From the NCBI GenBank assembly GCA_958296245.1, contig OY282458.1:2546197-2610196 (forward strand): DNA of 64,000 nt, given 5' to 3'. The notes beneath the pieces were generated by a model, which saw only the letters and a list, made by a program, of their open reading frames with translations, ran no database searches and had not been told where the DNA came from. Positions 1 through 14,500 of this stretch are shown piece after piece. This DNA comes from an uncultured Dehalococcoidia bacterium. GTDB lineage: Bacteria > Chloroflexota > Dehalococcoidia > Lucifugimonadales > G958296245. The position numbers were made by a program, and so were the translations under genes. Positions within the stretch are counted from its first letter, which is position 1, and each line of letters opens with the position of its first letter.

Positions 1-3000
1 GTGGTCGCGCCGAGGTCTACGCCAGTAGGCAACGCCGGGCTCAGCGTGTACTTCACCGGGGCATCCCCGCCGATAACCTCCGGCAGCGTGAACGCGGTTA
101 TCGCGTCATACTGCCGCCACGACTTGTCGCCGATGGTCGTCGAGCCGAATGTCGGGATGCCGTCAACCGCGATGTTGAACGTCAGGCTTGCCGTGTCCCC
201 ATCGGCGTCCGTCGCCGTCCACGTGTACTCCGTGCTCGCCAACTTCACGCTCGGCGTGCCGCTAACCCGGTAGGGGGTCGTGGTCGCGCGCGTTACGCCC
301 GATGGCAGCGCGGGGCTGAGGGTGTACGTCAACGTGCCGTCGCCACCGGTGGCCGTCGGCAGCGTGAACCCGGCTATGGCCTGACGCTGCGTCCATGACT
401 TGTCGCCGATGGTCGCCGAGCCGAACGACGGCACGCCGTCAACCGCAATATCGAATGTCAGGCTTGCCGTGTCTCCGTCCCCGTCCGTCGCCGTCCACGT
501 GTACTCCGTGCTCGCCAACTTCACGCTCGGCGTACCGCTGACCTGGCGCGTCGTGAGATCCCGCGTTACCCCTGCCGGCAGCGACGGGCTCAGCGTGTAC
601 GTCACCGGGGCATCCCCGCCGGTGGCCGTCGGTAGCGTGAACCCGGTTATCGCGTCATACTGCCGCCACGACTTGTCGCCGATGGTCATCGAGCCGAAGG
701 TCGGCACGCCGTCAACCGCAATGTCGAACGTCAGGCTTGCCGTGTCTCCGTCGGCGTCCTCCGCCGTCCACGTGTACTCCGTGCTCGCCAACTTCACGCT
801 CGGCGTGCCGCTGACCTGGTGCGTCGTGAGATCCCGCGTTACCCCTGCAGGCAGCGAAGGGCTCAGCGTGTACGTCACCGGGGCATCCCCGCCGGTTGCC
901 GTCGGCAGCGTGAACGCGGTTATCGCGTCATACTGCCGCCACGACTTGTCGCCGATGGTCGTCGAGCCGAACGTCGGCACGCCGTCAACCGCAATGTTGA
1001 ACGTCAGGCTTGCCGTGTCCCCGTCCGCGTCCTCCGCCGTCCACGTGTACTCCGTGCTCGCCAACTTCACGCTCGGCGTGCCGCTAACCCGGTAGGGGGT
1101 CGTGGTCGCGCGCGTTACACCCGCTGGCAGCGCGGGGCTGAGGCTGTACGTCAACGTGCCGTCGCCGCCGGTGGCCTCAGGCAGATCGAACGCGCTTATC
1201 GCCTGCCGCTGCGTCCATGCCTGGTCGGATATGGTCGCCGAGCCGAAGGTCGGCACGCCGTCAACCGCGATGTCGAACGTCAGGCTTGCCGTGTCTCCGT
1301 CGGCGTCCTCCGCCGTCCACGTGTACTCCGTGCTCGCCAACTTCACGCTCGGCGTACCGCTGACTTGGCGCGTCGTGAGATCCCGCGTTACCCCCGCAGG
1401 CAGCGCAGGGCTCAGCGTGTACGTCACCGGGGCATCCCCGCCGGTTGCCGTCGGCAGGGTGAACCCGGTTATCGCCTGGTTCTGCGTCCACGTCTGGTCC
1501 GCGATGGTCGTCGAGAACGACGGCGCCAGGTCCTCCGCTATGGTTATCGTGAAGGTCAGCTGCACCGCGTCTCCGTCGGCGTCCGTCGCCTTCCACGTGT
1601 AGGTCGTCTCGGTCTGGTGGCCCGTCGGCGTGCCGCTCACCTCGTGGCTGGCGTTCTTCGTTACGCCCGCGGGCAGGTCAGGGCTGATCGTGTACGTCAC
1701 CGGGGCGTCCCCGCCGGTCGCCGTCGGCAGCGTGAACCCGGTTATCGCCTGACGCTGCGTCCACGTCTTGTCGGATATGCTCGTCGAGCCAAAGGACGGC
1801 GCTAGGTCCTCCGCTATGGTTATGGTGAAGACGATCTCGGCCTTGTCGCCGTCGCCGTCGGTGGCCTTCCACGTGTAGGTCGTCTCGGACTGATACCCCG
1901 TCGGCGTGCCGCTCACCTCATGGCTGGCGTTCTTCGTTACCCCTGCGGGCAGCGACGGGCTGATCGTGTACGTCAGCGTGCCGTCCCCGCCGGTTGCGGT
2001 GGGCAGCGTGAACGCCGTTATCGCCTTATTCTGCGTCCACGTCTGGTCCGCGATGGTCGTCGGGAACGTCGGCGCCAGATCCGTCGCTATAGTTATCGTG
2101 AAGGTCAGCTCCGCCGCGTCTCCGTCAGCGTCCGTAGCCTTCCACGTGTAGGTCGTCGCGGACTGATACCCCGTCGGCGTGCCGCTCACCTCATGGCTGG
2201 CGTTCTTCGTTACCCCTGCGGGCAGCGCCGGGCTGAGCGTGTGGGTCAAGCCGCCGTCGCCGCCCGTCGCCGTCGGCAGCGTGAACGCCGTTATCGCCTG
2301 GTTCTGCGTCCACGTCTGGTTGGCTATGGTCGCCGAGAACGACGGCGCCAGGTCCTCCGTTATGGTTATCGTGAAGGTCAGCTCCGCCGCGTCTCCGTCG
2401 GCGTCCGTCGCCTTCCACGTGTAGGTCGTCGCGGACTGGTGACCCGTCGGCGTACCTGTCACCCTGTGGTTGTTATCCTTGCTCACGCCGGCGGGCAACG
2501 ACGGGCTGATCGCGTAGTTCAGCGTGCCGTCCCCGCCGGTTGCGGTGGGCAGCGTGAACGCCGTTATCGCCTGGTTCTGCGTCCATGTCTGGTTGGCTAT
2601 GGTCGTCGAGAACGACGGCGACAGGTCCTCCGCTATCGTTATAGTGAAGGTCAGCTGCGCCGCGTCTCCGTCAGCGTCCGTAGCCTTCCACGTGTAGGTC
2701 GTCGCGGTCTGGTGGCCCGTCGGCGTGCCGCTCACCTCGTGGCTGGCGTTCTTCGTTACGCCCGCGGGCAGGTCAGGGCTGATCGTGTACGTCACCGGGG
2801 CGTCCCCGCCGGTCGCCGTCGGCAGCGTGAATCCCGTGATCGCCTGGCGCTGCGTCCACGTCTTGTTCCCGATGGTCGTCGCCCCGAACGACGGCGCGAG
2901 GTCCTCGGCTATCGTTATCGTGAAGGTCAGTTCCGCCGCGTCTCCGTCGGCGTCCGTCGCCTTCCACGTGTAGGTCGTCTCGGTCTGGTGGCCCGTCGGC

Positions 3001-6000
3001 GTGCCGGTTACCCGGTGGCTGGCGTTCTTCGTTACCCCTGCGGGCAGCGACGGGCTGAGCGTGTGGGTCAAGCTGCCGTCGCCGCCGGTGGCCGTCGGCA
3101 GCGTGAACGCCGTTATCGCCTGGTTCTGCGTCCATGTCTGGTTGGCTATGGTCGCCGAGAACGACGGCGCTAGGTCCTCGGCTATCGTTATCGTGAAGGT
3201 CAGCTGCACCGCGTCTCCGTCGGCGTCCGTCGCCTTCCACGTGTAGGTCGTCTCGGTCTGGTGGCCCGTCGGCGTGCCGCTCACCTCGTGGCTGGCGTTC
3301 TTCGTTACGCCCGCGGGCAGGTCAGGGCTGATCGTGTACGTAACCGGGGCGTCCCCGCCGGTCGCCGTCGGCAGCGTGAATCCCGTGATCGCCTGGCGCT
3401 GCGTCCACGTCTTGTCGGATATGGTCGTCGAGCCAAAGGACGGCGCTAGGTCCTCCGCTATGGTTATCGTGAAGTCGATCTCGGCCTTGTCGCCGTCGCC
3501 GTCGGTGGCCTTCCACGTGTAGGTCGTCTCGGACTGATACCCGGTCGGCGTGCCGCTCACCTCATGGCTGGCGTTCTTGCTCACGCCGGCGGGCAGTGCA
3601 GGGCTGATTGTGTGGGTCACGCTGCCGTCGCCGCCGGTCGCCGTCGGCAGCGTGAACGCCGTTATCGCCTGGTTCTGCGTCCACGTCTTGTTCCCGATGG
3701 TCGTCGCCCCGAACGACGGCGCTAGATCCTCGGCTATCGTTATCGTGAAGGTCAGTTCCGCCTTGTCGCCGTCAGCGTCCGTAGCCTTCCACGTGTAGGT
3801 CGTCTCGGACTGATACCCCGTCGGCGTGCCGCTCACCTCATGGCTGACGTTCTTGCTCACGCCGGCGGGCAGCGCAGGGCTGATCGTGTACGTCAGCGTG
3901 CCGTCCCCGCCGGTTGCGGTGGGCAGCGTGAACGACGTTATCGCCTTGTTCTGCGTCCACGTCTGGTTATCTATGGTCGTCGGGAACGTCGGCGCCAGAT
4001 CCGTCGCTATGGTTATCGTGAAGGTCAGCTCCGCCGCGTCTCCGTCAGCGTCCGTAGCCTTCCACGTGTAGGTCGTCGCGGACTGATACCCCGTCGGCGT
4101 GCCGCTCACCCGGTGGCTGGCGCTCTTGCTCACGCCCGCCGGCAGCGCAGGGCTCAGCGTGTAGTTCAGCGTGCCGTCGCCGCCGGTCGCCGTCGGCAGC
4201 GTGAACGCCGTTATCGCCTGGTTCTGCGTCCACGTCTGGTTGGCTATGGTCGTCGAGAACGACGGCGCGAGGTCCTCCACTATCGTTATCGTGAAGGTCA
4301 GCTGCGCCGCGTCTCCGTCAGTGTCCGTAGCCTTCCACGTGTAGGTCGTCTCGGTCTGGTGGCCCGTCGGCGTGCCACTGACCTCGTGGCTGGCGTTCTT
4401 GCTCACGCCGGCGGGCAGCGTGGGGCTGATCGTGTAGTTCAGCGTGCCGTCGCCGCCCGTCGCCGTCGGCAGCGTGAACGCCGTTATCGCCTGGTTCTGC
4501 GTCCAAGTCTGGTTGGCTATGGTCGTCGAGAACGACGGCGCTAGGTCCTCCGTTATGGTTATCGTGAACGTCAGCTGCGCCGCGTCTCCGTCGGCGTCCG
4601 TCGCCTTCCACGTGTAGGTCGTCGCGGTCTGGTGGCCCGTCGGCGTCCCGGTCACCTGGTGGTTGTTATCCTTGCTCACGCCGGCGGGCAGCGACGGGCT
4701 GATCGCGTAGTTCAGCGTGCCGTCCCCGCCCGTCGCCGTCGGCAGCGTGAACGACGTTATCGCCTGGTTCTGTGTCCACGCCTGGTTGGCTATGGTCGCC
4801 GAGAACGACGGCGTTAGGTCCTCCGCTATCGTTATCGTGAAGGTCAGTTCCGCCGCGTCTCCGTCGGCGTCCGTAGCCTTCCACGTGTAGGTCGTCTCGG
4901 TCTGGTGGCCCGTCGGCGTGCCGCTGACCTCATGGCTGGCGTTCTTGCTCACGCCCGCGGGCAGCGTGGGGCTGATCGCGTAGTTCAGCGTGCCGTCCCC
5001 GCCGGTTGCGGTGGGCAGCGTGAACCCGGTTATCACCTGGTTCTGCGTCCAAGTCTTGTTCCCGATGGTCGTCGCCCCGAACGACGGCGATAGGTCCTCC
5101 GTTATGGTTATCGTGAAGACGATCTCGGCCTTGTCGCCGTCAGCGTCCGTAGCCTTCCACGTGTAGGTCGTCTCGGTCTGGTGGCCGGTCGGCGTGCCGC
5201 TGACCTCATGGCTGGCGTTCTTCGTTACGCCGGCGGGCAGCGCAGGGCTGATTGTGTGGGTCACGCTGCCGTCGCCGCCGCTCGCGGTGGGCAGGGTGAA
5301 CCCGGTTATCGCCTGGTTCTGCGTCCACGTCTTGTTCCCGATGGTCGTCGCCCCGAACGACGGCGCGAGGTCCTCGGCTATCGTTATCGTGAAGGTCAGC
5401 TGCGCCGCGTCTCCGTCGGCGTCCGTCGCCTTCCACGTGTAGGTCGTCGCGGTCTGATACCCCGTCGGCGTGCCGCTCACCCGGTGGCTGGCGTTCTTGC
5501 TTACGCCGGCGGGCAGCGCAGGGGTGAGCGTGTAGTTCAGCGTGCCGTCGCCGCCGGTCGCGGTGGGCAGGGTGAACCCGGTTATCGCCTGGTTCTGCGT
5601 CCATGTCTGGTTGGCTATGGTCGCCGAGAACGACGGCGCCAGATCCTCCATTATGGTTATCGTGAACGTCAGCTCCGCCGCGTCTCCGTCGGCGTCCGTC
5701 GCCTTCCACGTGTAGGTCGTCGCGGCCTGGTGACCCGTTGGCGTGCCGCTGATCTCATGGCTGGCGTTCTTGCTCACGCCTGCGGGCAGCGCAGGGCTGA
5801 TTGTGTGGGTCAAGCTGCCGTCGCCGCCGCTCGCCGTTGGCAGCGTGAACGAACTTATCGCCTGACGCTGCGTCCACGTCTTGTCCGCGATGGTCGCCGA
5901 CCCGAACGTCGGCACGCCGTCAACCGCAATGTCGAACGTCAGGCTTGCCGTGTCCCCGTCTGTGTCCTCCGCCGTCCACGTGTACTCCGTGCTCGCCTGC

Positions 6001-9000
6001 TTCGCGCTCGGCGTCCCGCTGATCTCATGGCTTGCGTTCTTGCTCACCCCCGCAGGCAGCGCAGGGCTCAGCGTGTACGTCAACGACCCGTCGCCGCCCG
6101 TCGCCGTCGGCAGCGTGAATGAACTTATCGCCTGACGCTGCGTCCAGGACTGGTCCGCGATGGTCGCCGACCCGAACGTCGGTACGCCGTCAACCGCAAT
6201 GTCGAAGGTCAGGCTTGCCGTGTCTCCGTCCGTGTCCTCCGCCGTCCACGTGTACTCCGTGCTTGCCTTCTTCGCGCTCGGCGTGCCGCTGATCTCATGG
6301 CTGGCGTTCTTGCTCACACCGGCGGGCAGCGCAGGGCTCAGCGTGTACGTCAACGACCCGTCCCCGCCCGTCGCCGTCGGCAGCGTGAACGAACTTATCG
6401 CCTGACGCTGCGTCCACGTCTTGTCCGAGATGGTCGCCGACCCGAACGTCGGTACGCCGTCAACCGCAATGTCGAACGTCAGGCTTGCCGTGTCCCCGTC
6501 CGCGTCCTCCGCCGTCCACGTGTACTCCGTGCTCGCCTGCTTCGCGCTCGGCGTCCCGCTGATCTCATGGCTCGCGTTCTTGCTCACCCCCGCAGGCAGC
6601 GCAGGGCTCAGCGTGTACGTCAACGACCCGTCGCCGCCCGTCGCCGTCGGCAGCGTGAACCCGGTTATCGCCTGACGCTGCGTCCACGTCTTGTCCGCGA
6701 TGGTCGCCGACCCGAACGTCGGTACGCCGTCAACCGCAATGTCGAACGTCAGGCTTGCCGTGTCCCCGTCCGTGTCCTCCGCCGTCCACGTGTACTCAGT
6801 GCTCGCCATCTTCGCGCTCGGCGTACCGCTGATCTCATGGCTGGCGTTCTTGCTCACCCCCGCGGGCAGCGCAGGGCTCAGCGTGTACGTCAACGACCCG
6901 TCGCCGCCGCTCGCCGTCGGCAGCGTGAATCCGGTTATCGCGTCATACTGCCGCCACGTCTTGTCCGCGATGGTCGCCGACCCGAACGTCGGTACGCCGT
7001 CAACCGCAATGTCGAACGTCAGGCTTGCCGTATCCCCGTCCGCGTCCTCCGCCGTCCACGTGTACTCCGTGCTCGCCTGCTTCGCGCTCGGCGTCCCGCT
7101 GATCTCATGGCTGGCGTTCTTGCTCACGCCCGCAGGCAGCGCAGGGCTCAGCGTGTACGTCAACGACCCGTCGCCGCCCGTCGCCGTCGGCAGCGTGAAC
7201 GCGGTTATCGCCTGACGCTGCGTCCACGTCTTGTCCGCGATGGTCTGCGACCCGAACGTCGGCGCCAGGTCCTCCGCTATCGTTATCTTGAAGGTCAGCT
7301 GCACCGCGTCGCCGTCGGTGTCTGTGGCCTTCCACGTGTAGGTGGTCGCGGCCTGGTGGCCCGTCGGCGTGCCGCTAACCTCGTGGTTGGCGTTCTTGCT
7401 CACCCCCGCCGGCAGCGCCGGGCTGATCGTGTACGTCACCGGGGTGTCGCCGCCGTTCACCGTCGGCAGCGTGAACCCGGTTATCGCTTGCCGCTGCGTC
7501 CAGGACTTGTCGCCGATGGTCGTCGAGCCGAACGTCGGGATGCCGTCAACCGTGATGTAGAAGGTGATGGTTGCGGTGTCTCCGTCGCTGTCCTCCACCT
7601 TCCAGGTGTACTGCGTCCGCGCCATGGAGACGGTTGGCGTACCTACGATGGTTTTCTCGGCCTCGGGCAGTATTCCCATCAAGGCGGGTCTCGGAGGTGT
7701 GCTGGTTGCGCCGCTGGGAAGAGCCGGAGAGAGCGTGTAGGTGAGCTCGCCGTCGCCGCCGTGAGCGCCGGGGAGAACGACCTCGCTTATCGGCTGGCGC
7801 TGCGTCCAAGACTGGTCGTGGACGCGGATGGTATGGAACGCCGGCACGCCGTCAATCACGATGTCGAACGTCAGGCTCGCGGTGTCGCCGTCCGCGTCCC
7901 GCGCAATCCACGTGTAGGTCGTCGTGGCCAGCTTCACGGTCGGCGTGCCGCTGACCTCGTGGCTGGCGTTCTTCGTCACGCCCGCAGGCAGCGCCGGCCT
8001 GATCCTGTACGTCAACGACCCGTCGCCGCCTGTCGCCGTCGGCAGGGTGAACCCGGTTATCGCGTCATACTGCCGCCACGCCTTGTCCGCGATGGTCTGC
8101 GCCCCGAACGACGGCGCGAGGTCCTCGGCTATCGTTATCGTGAAGGTCAACTCCGCCGCGTCGCCGTCCGTGTCCGTCGCCTTCCACGTGTAGGTCGCCG
8201 CGGCCTGGTACCCCGTCGGCGTGCCGCTGACCTGGCGCGTCGTGAGATTCCGCGTTACGCCCGCGGGCATCGACGGGCTCAGCGTGTACGTCAACGACCC
8301 GTCGCCGCCGCTCGCCGCCGGCAGCGTGAAGCCCGTGATCGCCTTGTTCTGCGTCCACGTCTTGTTCCCGATGGTCTGCGACCCGAACGTCGGCACGCCG
8401 TCAATCGCAATGTCGAACGTCAGGCTTGCCGTGTCCCCGTCCCCGTCCGTCGCCGTCCAGGTGTACTCCGTGCTCGCCTGCTTCACGCTCGGCGTTCCGC
8501 TAACCTGGCGCGTCGTGAGATTCCGCGTTACGCCGTTGGGCAGCGCCGGGCTGATGCTGTACGTCAGCGTACCGTCCCCGCCGGCGGCCTCGGGCAGCGT
8601 GAACGCCGTTATCCCGTCATACTGCCGCCACGACTGGTCCGCGATGGTCTGCGCCCCGAACGTCGGCACGCCGTCAATCGCAATGTCGAACGTCAGGCTT
8701 GCCGTGTCCCCGTCGCCGTCCGTCGCCGTCCAGGTGTACTCCGTGCTCGCCTGCTTCACGCTCGGCGTCCCGCTCACCCGGTAGGGCGTCGTGGTCGCGC
8801 GGGTTACGCCGTCCGGCAGCGCGGGGCTCAGCGTGTACGTCAGGTCGCCGTCGCCGCCCGTCGCCGTCGGCAGCGTGAACGCCGTTATCGCCTGCCGCTG
8901 CGTCCAGGACTGGTTGGCAATGGTCTGCGCCCCGAACGACGGCACGCCGTCAACCGCAATGTCGAACGTCAGGCTCGCCGTGTCGCCGTCCGCGTCCGTC

Positions 9001-11500
9001 GCCGTCCACGTGTACTCAGTGCTTGCCTGCTTCACGCTCGGCGTGCCGCTGACCTGGTGGCTGGCGTTCCTGCTAACGCCCGTGGGCAGCGCAGGGCTCA
9101 GCGTGTACCTCAGCGCGCCGTCGCCGCCCGTCGCCGTCGGCAGCGTGAACGCCGTTATGCCGTCATACTGCCGCCACGCTTGGTCGGCGATGGTCTGCGC
9201 CCCGAACGTCGGCGCCAGGTCCTCGGCTATCGTTATCGTGAACGTCAGCTCCGCCGCGTCCCCGTCCGTGTCCGTCGCCTTCCACGTGTACGTGGCCGCG
9301 CCCTGATACCCCGTCGGCGTGCCGCTCACCGCGAACGGCGTAGTGGTTGCCACGCCCGCGGGCAGCGCGGGGCTGAGGGTGTACGTCAACGGGGTGTCGC
9401 CGCCCGTTGCCGCCGGCAGGTCGAATCCGGTTACCGCCTTGTTCTGCGTCCACGTCTTGTTGGCAATGGCCGCCCCGAACGTCGGCGCCAGGTCCTCCGC
9501 TATCGTGATCGTGAACGTCAACTCCGCCGTGTCCCCGTCCATGTCCGTAGCCGTCCACGTGTAGGTCGCCGCGGTCTGGTGGCCCGTCGGAGTGCCGCTC
9601 ACTTGGCGCGTCGTGAGGTTCCGCGTTACGCCTGCGGGCAACGACGGGCTCAGCGTGTACGTCAACGAGCCGTTGCCGCTCGTCGCCTCCGGCAGCGTGA
9701 ACCCCGTGATAGCCTGCCGCTGCGTCCAAGACTTGTCGGCGATGGTCTGCGTCCCGAACGTCGGCTCCACGTCCTCGGCTATGGTCACGAAGAACCGGAT
9801 TCTCGCCATGTCGCCGTCCTCGTCCGTCACTGTCCAAGCGAATCGCGTTTTGGACTGGTAGAACGGGGACGCTCCGGTCACCCGGTGGCTGTCGCTAATG
9901 GCCATTGGGAGGGGCAGCCCCGGATCCATCATGTAAGTCAGCGTCCCGTTGCCGCCGGTCGCGCTGGGCAGCGTGAACGGGGTTATATCCCAGTTCTGCG
10001 TCCAGAACTGCTCGGGGATGGTCTGGTCGCCGAAGCTCGGCTCGCTGTCCACGCTGATGGAGAACTGCAGCGATGCCGTGTCCCCGTTCTCGTCCGTCAC
10101 CTTCCACGTGTACTGCGTGCTGGACATCGCGGGCGTCGGCGTCCCGCTCACCGTGAACGGCGTAGTGGTCGCGCGGGTTACGCCGTCCGGCAGCGCGGGC
10201 GACAGCGTGTACGTCAGCGTCCCATAGCCGCCGGTCGCGACGGGCAAGTCGAACGCCGCTATCGGCAGGTCCTGCGCCCAGTCCTTGTTCGCGATGGTCT
10301 GGCCGCCGAAGCTGGGCGGCACGCCTACCTCGACGTCGAACGTCAGGCTCCCCGTGTCCCCGTCCTCGTCCGTCGCCGTCCACGTGTACAGCGTGCTCGA
10401 CGCCGCAACCGTGGGCGTCCCGCTCACCGCGCGCGTGGCCGCGTCCATCGTTACGCCCGCCGGCAGCAGCGCCGGCGTCAGCGCGTAGGTCAGCGTCCCG
10501 TCGCCGCTGTTCGCCTCCGGCAGCGTGAACCCCGGTATCTGCTTGCCGCGAACCCAGCGCTTGTTCTCTATCAGCCCGCTGAAGTAGGGCATCAGGTCCG
10601 GCGCTACGGTGATGTAGAAGGACAGGACCGCGCTGTCCGCGTCGGGCGCGGCCGCCGTCCAGGTGTACAGGGTCCGCGACATGGCTTCGGTGGGCGTGCC
10701 GCTGATTTGACCGGCGCCAATCTCGGGTAGGTTCCTCAGGTGGCGGCGGGTAGTCGTTGCGAGGGTTAAGCCGGCGGGAAGGGCCGGGGAGAGCGTGTAC
10801 TGGACCTTGCTATCGTAGTACCTGTCCGGGTCTCCACTATCGAATCCTGGGCCTTCCACAGTGGGGAGGAAGATACGGGTGTTGTACCAGGTGTTCCCAC
10901 TAAATATCTCGGGATTGGGTACTTGCCAGTCCTCTGGCTGGGTAGGTAGTACCTGCTTGTTCTGCAACCAGCTCTGGTCGGCAATCGTCTTGGTGCCGAA
11001 GAAGGGCAAGTTGACGCCGGCGTGATCAGTGGTGACGTGGAAGGTCACCGATGCCGTCTCGCCGTCGGCGTCGGTGGCCGTCCAAGTGTACATGGTCCGC
11101 GCCCTGGCGCCGGCGGGAGCGCCGCTCACGGTGTACGGAGACGTGGTTGCGATGGTTACGCCGCCCTGGAACGGCGGGATGATGGTGTAGGTGAGCGCGC
11201 CGTCGCCGCCGGTGGCGGTGGGCAGGGTGAAGGTGGTTATCGGCCCGGCCCTGAGCCAGGTCTGGTCGGCGACCGTTTGGGAGCCGAAGGTTGGGACCGC
11301 GCTTTGGCTCAGCGTGATGCCGAAGCTGACGCTGCCCCTCACGCCGTGGGCGTCCCGCGCCGTCAGCGTGTAGACGGTCCGCGCCGCCACCGCCCTCGCC
11401 GTCCCCGATATGACCCGACTGACGTTGTTGAAGGACATCCCCGCGGGCAGGGCGGGCGTCAGGGAATAGGTGAGGCTGCCGCGCCCGCCCACCGCCTCCG
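1..11500 (-). repeat. Tandem ~276-bp (92-codon) Ig-like domain array
   Basis: About 40 in-frame copies of a 276-bp unit fill the C-terminal half of the giant gene, a few lengthened or shortened by whole codons. The period shows in the recurring string ggcgtgccgct followed by an ACC or ATC codon, for example near 2185, 2731, 3007, 3280, 3556 and 3832. Copies fall into subtypes. One carries a VDGVPTFG segment (about 1-1,400 and 5,900-7,100) and another an IAEDLAPTFG or IAEDLAPSFG segment (about 1,500-5,700). Neighbouring copies are often nearly identical, pointing to recent unequal exchange or gene conversion. The left boundary lies outside the window. Confidence 0.9.
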
Positions 11501-14500
11501 GCAGCGCGTCGGATACGGCCCGGTTCACGTACCAGCCCTTGTCCGCAATCGCGGGGAAGGTCGGCACGGTGATGACGTGACCGTCCACCCGGTGGCCCGC
11601 GGCGTCGGTTATCGCGTGGCTGCCCAGCCCCAGATTCGCGTTCACTCCGCCGCGGCTGGCTATCGTCCCGCCGTTGAGGTCCAGGGCGCCCGCGCCGACG
11701 GAGACGCCGTTCGGGTCGCTGTCGCCCGTCTGCACCTGGTAGCGGAAGGTGATCGAGCGGTCGTCCGTCCGGTGGTAGGCCGCGGTCGTCGTCGCGCCGT
11801 CCAAGGTGAGGGTCAGCCGGGGGGAGCCGGTTACGGCCATCCGCTTGTGGAACGACACCTCCACGTATATCGCCTCGCCCGCGCCGTAGGCCCCGGCCAA
11901 CGGGGTGGACGTGATGGCGGCCCCGGTAACGTTCGGCGCGCGGCTCTGCGAGCCGTCCACCTTGTGGCCGGCGAAGGCCGCCGTCGCGCCGCTCCCGACG
12001 TTCGCCGCAACACTGTTGCGCCGCGTCGTAATCCTCGCGCCGTTCAGAGACAGGGCGTTCGCCGGAAGGCTAATCCCGTCGGTGTCCACGTCGCCCGACT
12101 GCACCAGGTACCGGAAGCTCAGGATAGTGCCGTTGCTGCCGACGTAGCTCGCGGTGCGGACGTTGCCGCCGATTTGGAGCGACAGCCGCGGGCTGCCCGC
12201 AACGTTGACCTGCTCGTCGAAGACGAGCCCCACGCGGATATATTCGTCCGCGTCGTATGCGCCGCTGGCCGCGTTGGGCTGGCTCTGCACGGTGGCATAC
12301 CGGATGAGGGCCGGGGCCTGCCCCCTCTTGAGAATGGCGTGGCGGCGGTTTTCGGGCAGCGCGGCGTGGGTGAGAACGGCCGGGTTGCCAACCGCCCGGC
12401 TGCCGATCTCCCCCGACAGCGCGTTCCGCGAGACGCTGATCCCGTTCGGGTCCTGGTCGTCGGCCTGCACCGTGTAGCCAATCAGGACCTTGGCGTAGTT
12501 GTTGCTGGCGGGCTGATAGTAGGACCACGAGCTCGCCGTAACCGTCCCGTTCGCCAGCGTCAGCGGTACGCTCGCCGAGCTCACCCGCACCGGCCCGCTG
12601 AACGTAACCAGGACGTTTATGGTCTCCCCCGCGAAGTAGCTGGGCGGGTTCAGCGCCCCCGGCGTCAAACTGCAGACGTAGCGGACCGTCGGACTCGGCG
12701 GCTGGTCCGGGTCGTTGCACCGCGTCAGGTTGGCCGGCTGCCCATGGATCTCGATGCTCGTAACCCGCGGCTGACGCCCGTCCACCTTGTGCTGCGACTC
12801 GTTGACCAGGGAGTGGTTCATGGTGCGGTCGACCCACCGGGTCCCGTCCCAGACGCGCTCCATCACGCGGGAGCGCAGCTGAGCCGCCGCGCCGCCGTCC
12901 GCCGCGCCCACGATGGTTGCGTCGGAGGGCATCAGCACCAGTACCCATTCGTTCCTGACGGCGACGTTTATCTCATTGACGGTGATGCCGTCGGGGTCGT
13001 AGTCGTCCGCAATGTTGGCGTAGCTCTGGACGGTGTAGTCGAACTCCAGCCAGAAGTGGTGGGGTTGGGAGGGGCCGGGCGTCTCTTGGGCGCGGACGCT
13101 CCGGGCGTAGAGCGCGCCGCCGGAGCCCATGCCGCTGGTCATCAGAATGCCGAGTCTCGGCGCTCCGGTCACCGTTACCGGCTTGCTGAACCGCACCTGC
13201 ACGGTGAGGGTCTCGCCCAGCTTGTAGGTCGTCCCCTCCGCCGGAATCGAGCTTATCCGGACGTCCCGGATGAACGCGGCGCGGTTGGCGTAGCCGTTGA
13301 CGTTGCTGGAGGAAATGCTCTGCGCCGTGCTGAGAATCCCCTGCTGCGCGTTCGCGCCGGCCGCGTTGCGGATATGGGAGCCCGACGGAACGGTCAGCGC
13401 GTTCACGGTGGTTCGGAGGCCGTCGAGGGACGCGTCGGTCCCCTGCACCAAGTACCGGAAGTAGTGATAACGGGGGCTGACGCCGGCCTGCCCGTAGGAT
13501 GCTTGGCGGGTCGCGGTTCCGATGGTCAGGCCGAGCGTCGGAGATCCCGTGACCGCGACGGCGTGGCTGAACTCCACCTCGACCTCTATCTCCTCGCCCA
13601 GGTTGTAGGCGCTCCCCCGGGCCGGCTCGGAGACCACGCGGACGCCGGTAACGGTCGGCGTGACGCTGGTTGCCCCGTTGACCTTGTGCGCGGAGGCGTC
13701 GGCGACGGTGTGGACCCCCAGGCCCGTCACCGCGTCATGGCCGCCCACTCTGCGAATGATAGCCCCGCTCCCGACCGTCAGCGCCCCCGCCTCTATGCTG
13801 ACGCCGTCCGCGTCCACGTCCGACGCCTGGACGGTGTACCGGAAGTAGAGCGTCCGCGTGCCCTGCGCGGTGTAGTAATAGACGGCCTGGCGGGTATTGC
13901 CGCCTATCTTGAGGGCCAGCTCGGGAGCGCCGCCCACCAGGATGTCCCCCGCCGCGTCGGAGTCGAAGGAGACCCCGACGACGATCTCCTCGCCCGCGCC
14001 GTAGGTGTCGCCCACCAGCGGCGCGCCGACGAAGCTCACCCCGGTAACCGCCGGCCTGGGGCCGGTAACCCGCATCCGGAACGTGGTTGTGGCGACGTCG
14101 CCGTCCCCTACGGTGTAGTAGCCCTGTCCGCCGGGCGGGACGCCGAGATGGTCTTGGACGGTAACGGCATATTCCCTCAAGGGGGTCTCCAGCGTGGGGG
14201 TCCCCGATATGGCGCCGGTGACCGCGTTCATGGAGAGGCCGGCCGGCAATGCCGGGGAGACGCTCCAAGACAGCGGCTCGTCGCCGCCCGGCCTGGGCAG
14301 GCTGACGGCGGCCGGCGTATCCACCGCCGGGTTCGAGACCGTCAGGGTGGTGGTGGCGAATTCGGGCCAGAAGTTGCCTTTCGTCCCGTCAACCTTCGCG
14401 TCGGGCTTGTTGGTGAAGGTGAACCCCGTCAGGTCGGTCTGCGCGTCCTCACCCTCGGCGTCCCGCAGCGTCCCGCCCATCAGGTCCAGCGCGTCCGCGG

